NCBI GenBank assembly: GCA_020466095.1
Contig: CM035806.1
Coordinates: 119,500,421 to 119,564,420 of the forward strand
Reading direction: 5' to 3'
Length of the DNA stretch: 64,000 nucleotides
DNA from: Chlorops oryzae
Taxonomy: Eukaryota > Arthropoda > Insecta > Diptera > Chloropidae
Made by a program: the position numbers and the translations under genes. The notes under the pieces were generated by a model. That model did no database searches. It was not told the origin of the DNA and saw only the letters and a program-made list of their open reading frames with translations. Of this stretch, positions 1-13,051 are shown one piece after another. Each line of letters opens with the position of its first letter. Position 1 is the first letter of the stretch.

Positions 1-3000
1 TTTTATCAATTTAGAAAGTATCACGGCGGCGCACAATTCGAGCCGGGGTAGACTGACTGTTTCAAGCGGAGCCACCTTCGACTTGGAAGTGAGCAAGTGA
101 ACATAGATGTAGCCGCGATGTTCCACTCGCACGTAGATGGCGGCACAGTATGCTCGTTTGGACGCGTCACAAAATCCGTGGAGTTGGACCTCCGATTCAG
201 GTTCATATTGCAGCCATCGCGGGATCTGAATCTGCTCAATGAATGGCAGATCCGACACAAATGCATGCCAACGTTCTAGCGCTTCATTGGTGACTCATTC
301 ATCCCACGCGGTGCCCTCCAACCACAATTGCTGCATCAGGACCTTAGCTCGAATGATGATCGGAGTGAGCCATCCTGCCGGATCAAAAAGTTTCGCGATA
401 TCGGATAGAATTTGCCTCTTGGTGGTGGAGGCGGTGGCGGATTGAGCACTTAATTTGTAAGAAAAGCAATCAGTTATTGCGTTCCAGCGGATGCCTAACA
501 TTTTTGCGTCACTTGCCGATTTAAATTTCAAGAACTCTGCGTCCAAGAGATGTGAAGGCTCGGCATCTTCCAGCAATTTCGAATGATTGGCTGTCAGTTT
601 CCGCAGCGGAAATCCTGCGGAACTGAGCGTGCGGATAAGTTGCGATTTTGCCTGGCAGGCGTCTTCCAGTGAGTGTCCTCCAGCCAATACGTCGTCGACG
701 TAGGTTTCTTGCCGTAGTATCGCGACAGCTCGCGGAGCCTCCTGTTCAGCGTCACTAGCTAGCTGATGGAGCGTCCGTATTGCTATAAAAGGCGCACAAT
801 TTACGCCGAAAGTTACCGTTTTCAACTCGTAGTCTCGAACGGGGGCATCGACAGTTTCTCGAAAGACGATGCGCTGGAACGGTCGATCGTCTTCGTGGAC
901 CATAATCTGACGGTACATCTTCTCAATATCGCCATTGAAAACGAAGCGATAGGTGCGCCAGTTCAACAATAAGATGACCAAATCCGTTTGCAGCCCAGGT
1001 CCGGTATGAAGGACGTCATTGAGGGATAACGTGGACGTTGTTCTCTGCGACGCGTTGAAAACGACCCGCACCTTGGTTGTCGTGCTCTCAGGCTTCAGCA
1101 CTGCATGATGTGGAAGGTAAAATGAGAAGAAGTTATGATCCTTAGAAATTTCGGATGCGGAGCATCTCTCCATGTGTCCGCACTTGAGATACTCGAGCAA
1201 CACGGCGTTGTATGTGTCACGCATGAGTGGCTGCCGTGCGAGCCGTTGCTCCAAATTCCAATATTGGTTAAGCGCTCCAAATCGAGAGGCACCTAGACGT
1301 ACAGTGGATTTGGAAAATTCGCTTTTAAACGGCAGACGCACGATATAGCGGCCAGTTTCGTGGCGATAGGTCGTTTGAGCATATAGCTCCTCACAGTAAG
1401 CATCCTCCGGCGGAGGCTGCGGATGGTTGGGAACTTCTTCCTGTTCCCAAAAGGATTTTAACAGCTCGTGGAGCCGTTCATGGTGATCTCCGGCGGAGAC
1501 GGTGGTGGTGAAGGTGTGGACATTTTCATCGGCGATGGGTCCACTTAAGTACCAGCCGAAAACTGAGTTTTGTGCCAGCAGAATTCCACTAATATTTATG
1601 CGCATGCCGGCCAATACGATCTTTGGCAAAAGATCAGATCCAATAATCATATCGATGCGGTTGGGCGACAAGAAGTTTGGATCAGCTAAATCGAGCGACT
1701 CTACATCTTTCAGATTGATATTCGAGATTTTCGATGACGGTAGCCAATTTGTCAGTTTCGGCAGCACGAAGGCATTGATGTTTTCGGCGAAGTCAGAGCG
1801 GGGCGATGCAAGCGTGAGTCAGCACTCTCTTTTTGCGATTTGGGTTTGCTGCCCGCGCATGCCAGATATATTACAAGTCATCGCGTATGCAGGCAACTCT
1901 AGTTTGAGTTGAATCCGTTCCGTTATGAATGTTCGCTGTGAGCCTTGATCCGAGAGTGCCCGCACCAGAAATCGTTCTCCTTGATGCACAATATGGGCTA
2001 GAGCCGTCGGCAATAGCACTTGATGTTGGCTGGTGGCCACATGCGCATGTGCATTAGAAGTAGCACCACTGTTAGCTGCCACAGTGGTCATCATCTTCGT
2101 CTGTTGTGCGAAAGCCTGCACGGATTGGCTCGTCGTCGACGGGCCGGACACCTGGTTAGACTGAAAAGATGAAACCGAATTATTCTGGGCTGAGCTTGAG
2201 TTAGGAAAATGGAGCAGGGTATGGTGCACAGTGGCGCGAGTGCGGCCAAAAAGGAAAAAAATGAAATGATAAATTTCAAAACATTTTTAATGTCAATCTA
2301 TTGGAAATAGATAAACTTGAAGACATCAGATCACTTTTAACAAAAAATTCTGTTGTAAGTTAGTATTTCAGCCCATCAAAGTTGATTGACGAAAAAAAAA
2401 TTTTCCATGAATTTTTATATGCAAATCTGTGCTTGTTTTAAATAAAAATGATAGTTTAATAGCTGCTATTATTTAAAAAAAAAACCGGTATTATGATAAA
2501 ATAGGTGTCTATTGTATACAAAAACCATTATTTCCAACATGCTTTCAACATATGCAAAGTCCCGTTACTTTTTGTGAAATGCGTTTTAAAAGTGAAAAGT
2601 CAATCTTTCGAAAACTTTGAAATTGAATTTAAAAAAACCTTATCAAAACTTATCGAAGAAATTCACAGGATCAAAAGTGAGTAATTTAAACTCTATAATA
2701 GAAAAAAAGAGAATGTGCGATGAGGTGCGACGAGCTAAGTTTTTCGTTCATTTCTACTGTCATCTTCTCCAAAAATTAGCGACATTTTTGAAGTCTGGTG
2801 GCTGAATTGCAGGGGAAAGCTACACAAAGATGCTGTCGAATTGGTTTTAAGTTTTTTGAAATCCAAAGTTGGCGAAGAAAAAGATCTTACTAAATTTCGT
2901 AAAAAGACTGATTTACTTCTGTTGAAATTTAAGGCTCTTTGGGCTGCTTCCCGGCACTTTAACTAAGGATAAAAGGATTTGTGTGCAAAACTAGTCAAGT

Positions 3001-4800
3001 TATGATTCCAAATAGCTTGCATTTGTATGAGAAGGGGAATAGAAGTGGATAGATTTCTAATAAAAAAAAGCGAAAGTTTTCATTCAAAACTGAATGTATT
3101 GTTGAACAGCAAGGATAATTTCAGGAGCGAACGGGCGAAAGTGCCGCAATTTTTTCGTTGAATTTTCATGCATTTTCGCTGCTTTGCAATTTTCGATTGT
3201 CGTCGTTTGGACCTAAATTTTTTTTTTATTTTCAAATAAATATATATTTTAGGTATTGAAATCCATAAATAGCTTATTAAATTTTTTAATTAGGTAAAAA
3301 AAATTCTATATGAAGAGTGCACCATAAAACTGTGAACTTTGAAGAGGTACAGTTTTTGAAGGGGGCTAGGTACCGCATAAAAATTTTGGGGTCTACGTTT
3401 CCTCTCTCTAAATAACATTTGGACCAAATCTCAGCTTTCTAACACTAAAACTGTGGAAATTAGAAAATCACTTTATATGGGAGGTGGGCGGTGCAGTGAG
3501 CGGAATTATATGATTTTCTCAAAATTTCTTAATTTGGCCCATAGTAATACTCCTACCAAGTTTCATTGCTCTACGACCACTCCTTCTAGTTTTGGCCACA
3601 GAATATATGGAGTCGCGACACTGTGTGGTGTAGCTTCTTGCATTTCGCACAGCGGAATGTGCTGGGGCAATGGGCCTTCAGGTGATTGGCAGCAAGGCAG
3701 TTGAGACATCTGTTATGTTTCGAGATGAATTGGATTCGGTCGTCGACCGAGAGTCCCAGGAACGTGTCACATTGTCGCAGTCGATGATTGCCATTGCATA
3801 ATGCGCAAGAAACCTTATATTTTCCCTCGGTATGGAACACGTTGGCCGAAGGAGTCACTGGGCTAGAAGAGAGAACGGGGGCTTTAACTTTGGTGAAGCT
3901 GGCGAGGTGTTCAACGACTTCGAAACGGTTGCTGAGAAACTTGTTCATCTGCTCCCATGTTGGCAACTCTCGATGAGTCGAAAGTGACTGCTCCCAATGG
4001 GCGATCGTGGTAGCTGGCAGTCGGCTGGAACAGAAATGGACTAACATCGCGCCCCAGACATCGGTAACACCTTGACTCTTCATCATCGCAATGCAATCGT
4101 TGACGGTGTTTTGGATCTTCAGAATTCCTTCACTAGTTTCTTCTTCAATTGCTGGCAGATCAAACAGTGTTTTCAGCTGATGGTCGATTAGGATGCGCTT
4201 GTTTTCGTAGCGCGCTTTGAGAGCCTTCCCCGCCGGCGTAAAATTGGTTCCAACGAGCGGGTATCCTTGCACAATTGCCCCGGCGGGGCCTGTTGTCTTA
4301 TTTCGGAGATGGAACAATTTTTGTACGGGTGGACATCGGTGATTGTTCACGTACACGGCAGTGAACATGTCACGGAACGCTGGCCATTCGTTGTATCCAC
4401 CGGAAAAGGTCATGGCATCACACGGGGGCACCCTTATATAGTCATCAGATTCCGGTTGATCGATTTGGTACGGCGCATGGGTACTGGATAGTGGCAGCGT
4501 CTCGATGCTCATTAGCTTTATCATTTCTTGTAGATGTGCCTTGGTCTGGAGGGACGTATTCCGACAGTGCGTTAGGGTGGATTGGAGCGTTGCATACGCT
4601 TCGGCATTCGCTTCGGCATTCGCTCCTTCAGCTGATCGAGCCACTTGGAAGGCATTCTTGGCAGTCCGCCAATAAGAATCGATTTCTTCTATCTTGAAGT
4701 ACAGCAGAGATTCAGTTTGATTCGCCGCATCACCGCTGGATAAATCCTTGCATACTTGCACTAGATCTTCGGCAGCTTCTATAAAACTGGGAGGCGCCAT
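1..4800 (-). pseudogene. BEL-1 gag-pol polyprotein, interrupted
   Basis: Gag starts at the ATG at 4798-4800 and has the BEL-type gag core (FSGGYNEWPAFRDMF) followed by zinc knuckles (CALCNGNHRLRQC, CLNCLAANHLKAHC, CAKC). After the insertion at 2227-3625 the frame resumes with a serine-rich linker, an aspartic protease-like segment (ALSDQGSQRTFI), a DUF1758-type region and reverse transcriptase with the catalytic YVDD near 690-700. RNase H (HGFCDASK) follows and is cut by the window start. Breaks: TGA at 1819-1821 between protease and RT, TGA at 295-297 between RT and RNase H, and the 1399-bp insertion. The insertion plus its 5-bp duplication is 1404 bp, so the frame is the same on both sides. 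No frameshift was found; integrase is not in view. Confidence 0.9.
2227..3625. mobile_element. Transib-like non-autonomous DNA transposon with RSS-like ends
   Basis: The insertion splits the BEL-1 gag frame. It starts CACAGTGGCGCGAG (2227) and ends with the inverse, CGCGACACTGTG (3625). It is flanked by a 5-bp duplication, TGGTG (2222-2226 and 3626-3630). CACAGTG termini with 5-bp duplications are characteristic of Transib. From the left heptamer an A-rich block (CCAAAAAGG, 2246-2254) lies after 12 nt; from the right heptamer CCAAAACTA lies after 23 nt. These match the RAG nonamer consensus at only 6 of 9 and 5 of 9 positions. No intact transposase is present; 2600-2970 has short open stretches that I could not identify. 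The right 300 bp recur at about 24940-25237. Confidence 0.75.
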
Positions 4801-5913
4801 TATAACGGAATTAATTTAACGAAAAGGGGAGTGGCTGGGAAATCGCCTGACCACACAGGATTATTTATATTTACTTATTGTTCAATATGCAACCGTGGCA
4901 GCGAATATTCAATATTCCTGCGTTGCGATATAAATTTCCCAAAATCCCGTAAAATTGTATTTTCGATGGATAGGGGCGACCAATGCCGGTTGTAGCGCCT
5001 CCAATAATTTTTATAAGGCTCGGTGAATATTGGAGTATTTACAGTTTTGCTCGGCGTGAAGTAGGCGACCACTGCTGTGTGTAGCGTATTAGCGGAAAAG
5101 GTTGGAGCAATATTTGTCGTCTTCAACGTAATTCTTTGAGAAATTATAAATATAAATTAAATCGCACAAACCATAATAAGAACGACCAATGCCGGTCGTA
5201 GCGTATCGGAATAAAGCAAGACCTCCTTTATTCGCAACACCTCACTTGCAACCCCAATTGAATTAAAACACAAGTAGCAAATATTTATTAAAGATTAAAC
5301 GCAACGCGAATAGCGAATCTTCGTCAACGGCAAAAATAAGCGCCACTAGAATCGACCAAAGCAAGCTGACTTCGCGCTTAGGTATGTATGTATGTCTCGT
5401 CGCTTGTTTGTCTCTTCGATGCTCGACGCAATCAACCCTTTATTGCGTCCAGCGAACACGTAAGTATGTACGTTCGTGTGTGTATGAAATGATTATATAC
5501 GACTTGTCTTAGTCAAAGCAACGAATGCAACGGCCAACAACAACTACCGCTCACTGATCGAGTGACTCGCTGTCAACTAGACTCAGCGACGAAACGTAGC
5601 ACTGACAAACAGACGGCTTGGCGCCGGTCGCTTGTTGTTGTTGTTGCTCAATTTTCGCAGCCACATTTGTTCTTTTTGGTTGCTCTTTTTGTTCTTCGAA
5701 CTAGCATTCAGGTACGCGCGAATGCTAGCTTAGAAGAGGGAGGGGGAAAAGGTCGGTCCACCAGCTTGGCGCGTGATTATGTTCTTGTGGTTTTGTAGTG
5801 CGGGAATGACACCTGAAGGGCACTCAAATTCCCCTGCACGTGGCCGGCGTGGACTGATTTTTCCCAACCCTTCCTCTGAAAAATGGTCCACCAGAGTCTG
5901 ATTCCAGACTCCT
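4801..5913 (-). other. BEL-1 untranslated leader
   Basis: Non-coding stretch between the 5' LTR/primer-binding site and the gag ATG. It contains a repeated motif, gaccaatgccggt followed by tgtagcg/cgtagcg, near 4977 and 5185. No open frame with recognisable protein was seen. The region is GC-richer than most of the window. Confidence 0.6.
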
Positions 5914-5926
5914 GGCAGGATCGCCA
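5914..5926 (-). other. BEL-1 primer-binding site
   Basis: Two bases inside the LTR end, the minus strand reads TGGCGATCCTGCC, the standard position and TGG start of a tRNA primer-binding site. I did not assign the tRNA. Confidence 0.55.
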
Positions 5927-5928
5927 AA

Positions 5929-6663
5929 TGTTGAATTCACCCTCGTCAAGGGAAGATCAATAGGAGTAAAAGGGGGAACGTACCTGGTTTTCTTCGGACG
6001 GCGGTGGGACGTTGGATTCCTCTCCGGGACGATGGGCTGAAGACAGCGTGTTGATCGGGATATTGGATTGATGGGCAATTACGCGGCGCGACTTCGCAAT
6101 TAAATGGTCGACTAAAGAAATTGAGGCTTCTTGCCGTTAAGAAAAATGATGAAAAAAAGACACAGTGCGCACTTATATATATACTCAAAAAAAAACACTT
6201 CACTGCGGCTTCGTGCCGAACTTAGTTTTTTAAAAAATATGTCCACACTTCGGGTGGGATTAGATTAAATTTGGGTTTGCCCCTTTTTTCTTTGAAATAT
6301 TCTTTTTTTTTTTATTTGATTTTTCTGTTATTTTTATATTATATATTTACGGGAGGCGGATCGCACACGCGTATCGCTCGAACGGCTGCTGTTTTTCTAG
6401 TGCTACTTGCTTTCGCTCCACTCGCGGAAGAGCCGAGTTCGCTCCTTCTTTCTGTGAAGTAATGAGTAATTAATTTTCGCCGTGAATTAGTCGGCGTTTA
6501 CGCGGCGCGACAGCAACTTTGAACACACATAAAGAACAATTATTCTAAGGATCACACACTGTTTCGCATTTAAGGCTGGATCTGCGACAGCGGCTTTCAA
6601 ACAATTATGTAGCCTGTTCGAGGGGGGTCAAAGTTACGTAGTTTTATGTTTTTATGTTTAACA
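5929..6663 (-). repeat. BEL-1 5' LTR
   Basis: The inner boundary is firm: plus-strand TGTTGAATTC starts right after the primer-binding site. The outer boundary is set at TTTAACA (6657-6663) because TGTTGAA and TTTAACA form an imperfect inverted pair typical of BEL LTRs; this is an inference. A TATATATA run at 6174-6182 could be a core promoter for minus-strand transcription. The second LTR is outside the window, so the outer edge is unverified. Confidence 0.55.
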
Positions 6664-7300
6664 TAATTATTCAAATAGCGTGTGCGTGCTTTACCTCGTG
6701 TTCATTGGCAAAAATAATAAATTACAAAGCTACGCCATCGTATTTTTTCAATTGCCTCGGTCTGCGCATCTACGTCATTGTATGATACATTTTTTTACTG
6801 TTCTTGAAATGGCTGCAACGATTATAAACAATTTTTTAATACGAAAATAAGATATGTCGATAGATGGTATCGGTATCGCTCATCCCTATATGAACCAAAG
6901 TGAAACAAAACTGAGGCCACGTTGTTTATTTATAAATCTGGTATCGTTTTGTCCGGTTTATCGTTACATGTAAATAGACAGCAAACCACACCTTTCTTAA
7001 AATTGACAACGCTATAACCGATTGTTGTTATAAGCGGTATCGTTATAAGTATTTTACACTGTACGTGTTGTGATCGTGCTCCACTAAAATCCAAATGAAT
7101 TCCGCCAATTTGTCCGTTCTTTTTTACCACCAACTCAATATCTGCTCGATATAGCGGAATTCCGCTATAGATGGCAGCCCTGATCGGTATTGCTCTATTC
7201 TTAAAATAAGAATGATTTCTTCTTAATTCCGTATCATTCAATACTAAATGAAGTCTGAAATTCAACTATATTCGGGTGAGAGTCAAATTTTCGAATAGTG
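6664..7300. other. Unassigned AT-rich stretch between BEL-1 and BEL-2
   Basis: No domain, terminal repeat pair or RNA gene was recognised. A 111-codon minus-strand frame (6930-7265) has no similarity I recognise and looks incidental. Confidence 0.4.
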
Positions 7301-7583
7301 AAATAAGAACGAATCCATTCTACATGAACGTTCGGTGAAATACAAAAGATATACAAGTGTAAGTATAAATATGTTCTTTTTCCAGTATGGCAGCACGAAA
7401 TTGAGTAGAAAATGACACTTAATTAGGTATGTCGACGTTTTCCAGCTGAGTTCGTTACAGCTGACAGCCTTGTTTCATTTTCTTTGTTGAAGTCGTCATG
7501 TTCGTAATTGTAAAGTATAGAAATTCAATTGAAGCTGTCCAGGAAAGTTGGGTTCTTTTGAACGAGAACAATGAAGACGTCGT

Positions 7584-10500
7584 TTGGTGGCCCAAGAAGG
7601 GGTTGCCGCCTATAATAGTTTGCAACAATCAACATTGACATCAGCGGCAAGTGGTACCGTATATAGTCACATCTACCAGCCGCAGTTGCCATCGTCCTAT
7701 GGCACGGAAGCAATGCAGTACGCAATGTCGTACCCATCTGGTGCTGCAAATGCCTCTGGTCACCAATTTGCATCGACGGCGAATGACAGCACTTCACCAT
7801 TAATGGCGCCTGTGACATACTACGGCCGTACAGGCGCTCGTAACTTGTTTGATTTGCCTGAATCCAGCGGACGAGCGGATGATTGGCCGGTATTTATAAC
7901 CTCGTTCAATGAATCTTCAAGTGCTTACAGTTACACAATGTTAGAAAATACCTTCCGCTTGCAAAAATGCTTAAAAGGAACAGCATACGAAGAAGTGGAA
8001 GGCTTGCTGATCAATCCTGTAAATGTGCATCGAGTAATTGAACAACTTCAGTTTCGTTTTGGCAGCCCTCAGCTGCTCGCGACATTAAGCCTATTGCTGA
8101 AAATCAATTGGAACAATTGGCGGGTTTTTCTTCAAAAGTTCAAAATCTAACCACATTTTTACAAAACGCTAATGTCGTTCAGCATTTGGGCAATCCAACC
8201 CTGCTTGAGGAGCTAACATCGACGATGCCAATGACAAAGAGAATTGAATGGTCAGCATACTCGTCGCAATTGAAGCCATATCCAACGTTATTACATTTCA
8301 GTGAATGGGTCAAACAGTTAGCAAGAGTAATCGCTATAGCTACTGTAAATATGCCACCGTCTCCTACGTCTACGTCTTCAAAACTAACTGCAACAACTCA
8401 GCATAGTGCAAAACACCTCCTGACGCTCAATGACGATCCTTTACCGCCAGAACGAACAGCTATCGTTTGTATTGAGTGCGCAGGTGAACATATGTTGGAT
8501 AACTGCACTGAGTTTAAAAACAAATCATTGAACGAACGATGGGAAATGGTCAAAACACAACGTCTGTGCTTTTCTTGCCTAAGCAAAGGCCATAATATAA
8601 ATATTTGTCGACGTAAGAAAAGCTGCAAAGTGGATGGATGCAAAAAAGTGCATAATAGTTTGTTGCATACGCCAATCGAAAATAACAGTAACTATGACAA
8701 TAATGATAGCACACAGCAGATTAACACAATGCAAGTGAAATTGATGAATCCTGAGACAACGAAACTACTTTTGAAAATGCTGCCAGTAGAACTTCGATGA
8801 CCGAATGGCGAAGTAATAAAAACTGTGGCGTTTCTCAACGACGGTTCGTCGGCTACCTTAATTGATGAGACAATAGCCAATAAACTAGGCATTGAAGTTA
8901 AAAGAAGCCACTAACGTCGCAATGGTTCGGTGGTAAAAGTACCAAAGTTGCTTCGATGCCACAAAATATCGAAATGAAAGGTATGAAGACACAGAGCAAG
9001 TGGTACAAGATTAATGCAAGAACCGTACCGAAGTTGGATCTGCCGATCCAAACGATAAATTTAAATGAGCTGCATCAAAAATTCCACACATGGAAGAATT
9101 TACCGATATCAGAATACATCAATGCCGCTCCGAAAGTTCTTATAGGCCTAGAAAACTGCCATGTGATGTCCAGTATGAAATCAGTCGTTGCTGGACCAAG
9201 TATTTCTGCAGCCAACAAGCCGTTGGGTTGGGTGGTTTATGGAAAACCTGAAGGAGGTGACATCACGACATCGTATCAACAGTCAATTGTTATGGTCGCT
9301 CAGAAAATGTGGACAAAAACATCGAGATTTTGGTCGAACAAATTTTTTACAACAGAAAATTTCGCCACGGTAGTACCAAAACAGCCATTAGAATGTAACG
9401 ATGTTGTTCGCGCGCGGGAGATACTGGAAAATACAACAACAAAAATAGAAGGTAGATACGAAACTGGTTTATTATGGATGTCTGATGACGTGGTGTTACC
9501 TGAGAGTATAAATATGGCAACAAATCGTCTGTATTCAATCGAGGCGAAAATGAAAAATAATGCTGAATTTGCAAACGCCTACAGAAATGCCACAACACAT
9601 TTTGTCGAGAAAGGATACCCGCAGAAATTTTCGCCCGTAGAAGTAGCAGTCACAAATCTGCGCAGGTGGTATTTACCACACTTTGCTGTATTTAATATAA
9701 GCAAACCGGGAAAGCTCCGTCTGGTCTTTGATGCTGCCGCGACTGTCGACGGAGTATCTCTAAACTCTGTGTTGTTGAAAGAGCCAGATGAGGTACAGCC
9801 ATTGCAGAATATTCTTTTTTGGTTTCGTGAACATGCAATTGGATTATGTGCAGACATTTGCGAAATGTTCTTGCAAGTTCGGATAATTAAGTCAGCTACA
9901 TGTGCTCAACGGTTTCTTTGGCGAAGCGATGCTAACATGCCAATCGAAACATATGTAATGGAGGCAATGATGTTCGGAGTGACATGCTCGCCTTGTAGCG
10001 CGCAATTTGTTAAAAATAAAAATGCGCGAGAAGTCGCCGGAAATCAGCCAAAGGTGATTGACGCAATTATAAATAATCACTATGTGGACGACTATGTAAG
10101 CAGTTTCATCAACGAGAAGGAGGCGCTTGCAATTGGACGAGCGGTCAGGGACACACATCATGAAGCTGGGTTTGACTTACGAAGTTTTATATCGAACTCT
10201 TCAAATGTACAAAGTCAACTCAATGGCGAGGTGCAGCAGCAACCATCGATCGTCGACATGAATGGAAAGGGCGCTGTTGATAAAATTCTTGGAATGTATG
10301 GGAATAGTGGAGCCGACGAATTTATTTTTCAATTAAACTTGCAAAGAGTGGACTCAAGAATACTCGCTGGAAATAAATGCCCAACTAAAAGGCAGTTTCT
10401 GAGTTTGATGATGTCAGTGTATGACCCGTTCGGCATGCTTGCTAACCTCATGATTTATGGAAAAGTATTACTGCAGGAACTTTGGCGCACTACTACACAA

Positions 10501-12673
10501 TGGGACGATGAAATACCACATCCGCTTTTTAGCAAGTTTACGGAGTGGGTGGTGAAACTGCTGCTGGTGAAACAATTCCGACTTAAACGCTGTTATTCGC
10601 CAAAAATTTGTGCGCCAGAATCTATAGTGGAACTTCACATATTTTCAGATGCCAGCTCGACAGCATTCGCAGCGGTAGCATATTGGCGAATTGTAAGAGG
10701 AAATCACATTAAAGTTCGTTTTATAGCTGGGAAGACTAAATGCGCCCCGCTCAAAATGATTTCAATACCTCGGCTAGATTTGCAAGCCGCGGTATTAGGT
10801 ACGCGTCTCAGAAACGCTATCATTGAGGCACACAGCATTCAACCAGTAAAATCAATTTACTGGAGTGATTCAAAAAACGTGATATACTGGATAAAATCAG
10901 AGCATCGACAGTATAAAATATTTGTAGCACATCGAATCAGCGATATTTTAGAGACGACCCACGAAAATGATTGGCGCTGGCTGGGAACTAAATTTAATTC
11001 AGCAGATGTCGCAACCAGGACTAAATACCCAATAGAATATGAGCCGGATAACAAATGGGTGCGCGGACCATAATTTTTAAGTAGTTATGAGAGTAATTGG
11101 CCCACACCTCACGTACCCAGTGTTTCCGAAGATGCTGATGAGGAAAAGCGGCGTTGTTTTCTAATAACACCAATAAAGCATGTTATAGAGTTCGATGCGT
11201 ATTCGAATTTTCTGCGCCTTCAGAGAACCATCGCTTGGGTTATGTGGCCGTCTTATATCATTCGACAAAAACGGAAAGGCTCTGTTATTGTAAGAGGCCC
11301 GCTGACAGCTAATGAGCTTCATACAGCAGATGTTGTTTTATGTAGAATGGTGCAGCGCGAAGTTTACGGTGAAGATATAAGTCAACTGCATGCCGATGGT
11401 GTAGTGTCAAAAGGCAGTGACATATATGCACTGACCCCACGCTTCAATGGTGACGGACTGCTATGCGTTTTTGGAAGACTCGGTTATGCTATGTGCTTGC
11501 CCGAGTCGGCGCGTCATCCTGTTATTCTGCCAAGAAGTCGAGCCTTTACCAAACTAGTGGTGAAGTGGTTCCATGAAAAGTTGCGCCATCAAAACGAAGA
11601 AATAATTGTTAATGAACTAAGACGACGATACTGGATCCCGCATCTGCGCGTCGTAGTCAAGCGTTCGAAAGCCAATTGTCAGCAATGCAAAAATGATCGA
11701 GCTATGCCAAAACCAACAATTATGGGACAGCTGCCTTCCAACCGGGTTACTCCTCACTTAAGGCCGTTTACCTATACTGGATTGGATTATTTTGGGCCAA
11801 TGTTGATGGCAATTGGACGCAGACAAGAAAAAAGATGGGCTGCTTTATTCACTTGTGTGACAATCAGAGCTATTCACATTGAACTAGCGGTCGACCTGTC
11901 TACAGATGCATGCATTGTATGCATACGAAATTTTGTCAATCGTCGGGGGATTCCAGTGAAGATCAGATATGGATACCAATTTTGTCGAAGCTGATGGTGA
12001 AATGCGACGAATGAACGATCTTTTCGACATAGAATATCTGCAAAATGAATTGTCAACAAAGGGAATTACATGGGAGTTTAACTGCCCTGGAATTCCGAGC
12101 AGCGGAGGATGCTGGGAGCGGCTGATACAAACGGTAAAGCGTGTGTTGGCTAAAAGTTTAAAGGAGAAGGTACCACAGGTTGAAACACTACGTTCATTAT
12201 TGATAGAAGCGGAAAACATTGTAAATAGCCGCCCATTAACACACTTACCGGTATCAGCAGTAGATGTGGATCCATTGACGCCGAATCATTTCCTACTTGG
12301 GACTACAAATTCGACACAAACGCCTGGCGATGAAATGACTTGTCTTCGAAAGCAGTACAGAATTAGCCAGCAGCTTAAAAACACGTTTTGGTGGCGCTGG
12401 GTAAGAGAATATTTGCCAACACTCACTAGACGTACGAAATGGTTTGCGCCACAGAAGCCAATTCAAGTGGGAGACATGGTTCTCATATGTGATGAAGACC
12501 TACCAAGGAGCCAGTGGAAACGGGGGGTAAAAGTTGCCGTTATCACAGCAAAGGACGGTCATATACGCATCGCAGAGGTGAAAACAAGTAATGGAACATT
12601 GCGGCGGCCGATATCGAAGCTTGCGGTGCTGGATGTTATTAGTGAAGCCCCTAGGAACTTCACGGAGGGTTGA
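7584..12673 (+). pseudogene. BEL-2 gag-pol polyprotein, multiple breaks
   Basis: Gag core (GRADDWPVFITSF, about 7870-7910), zinc knuckles (CIECAGEHMLDNC, CFSCLSKGHNINIC), protease-like segment (FLNDGSSATLI, about 8830), RT with YVDD at about 10080, RNase H (FSDASSTAFAAVAYW; PRLDLQAAV), integrase zinc region (CQQCKND) and core (YTGLDYFGP; SSGGCWERL), then the BEL C-terminal domain. Breaks seen: a small deletion and frame change near 8100, in-frame TGA at 8798-8800, a frame change near 8905 between protease and RT, in-frame TAA at 11071-11073, and a frame change near 11965 in the integrase core. No good gag start survives; the N-terminus is truncated or altered. Inactive. Confidence 0.85.
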
Positions 12674-13051
12674 ATGCCGCGGCAGGGCAAAGAGACTTAA
12701 AATTTGATGGCAACACTGAAAACTTTATCGAGTATCTAATAGTTGCGAACCGAGTACCTAATAGTTTATATTCGAGTACCTAATGATCTCTTACAACACT
12801 AAGTCATTTTTTTTAATAAGTAACAAAGAGGGAAAAAGTTGTAAAAGCCGCAATTTAAAAAGGCTTTAGTTGTCGCCATTTGCTAAGAGGAAACAGAATG
12901 TGAGTTCCCAAAATATTATTTAAAGTAACCTATTACTGTTTTAAGTAAGAATATTATGAATACTTTCAGAGAAATAAACACGACACACACACGAGTCGTA
13001 TCGTTCATTTGAAATTTTGGAGTAGTTTATTTAGTCTGTTTTCAAGCAACA
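12671..13051 (+). repeat. Putative BEL-2 3' LTR
   Basis: After the pol stop a purine-rich tract (cacggaggg) meets TGAATGCCGCGG at 12671, the expected polypurine tract and LTR start. The stretch ends near GCAACA (13046-13051), similar to the CGCAACA end of the BEL-3 LTR. No second copy was found in the window, so both edges are inferences. Confidence 0.4.

Larger units (their letters stand above)
1..6663 (-). mobile_element. BEL/Pao LTR retrotransposon BEL-1, truncated by window start
   Basis: The element reads on the minus strand: 5' LTR at 5929-6663, primer-binding site at 5914-5926, a leader of about 1.1 kb, then a single gag-pol reading frame from 4800 that runs off the left edge inside the RNase H region. 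The single-frame gag-protease-RT-RNase H order is typical of BEL/Pao. The frame is broken by two in-frame TGA codons and by a Transib-like insertion, so the copy is dead. The 3' end and 3' LTR lie outside the window, so no LTR divergence can be read. Confidence 0.9.
7300..13051 (+). mobile_element. Decayed BEL/Pao LTR retrotransposon BEL-2
   Basis: Plus-strand BEL with gag, protease, RT, RNase H and integrase remnants from 7584 to 12673. It is closest in the window to BEL-3: same domain order and many shared motifs, such as KPGKLRLVFDAAA and the YTGLDY...GP integrase segment. The 5' boundary is not resolved; a stretch near 7385 (agtatggcagcacg) resembles part of the BEL-3 LTR, suggesting a degraded 5' LTR. 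The 3' end is tentatively 13051. Confidence 0.75.

Noticed and set aside
2227..3625. CACTA/EnSpm or Chapaev instead of Transib
   Set aside because: Those leave 2-4 bp duplications, whereas 5 bp (TGGTG) is seen; not fully excluded without a transposase.
6930..7265. 111-codon minus-strand gene
   Set aside because: No recognisable domain, no supporting context, and composition like the surrounding non-coding DNA.
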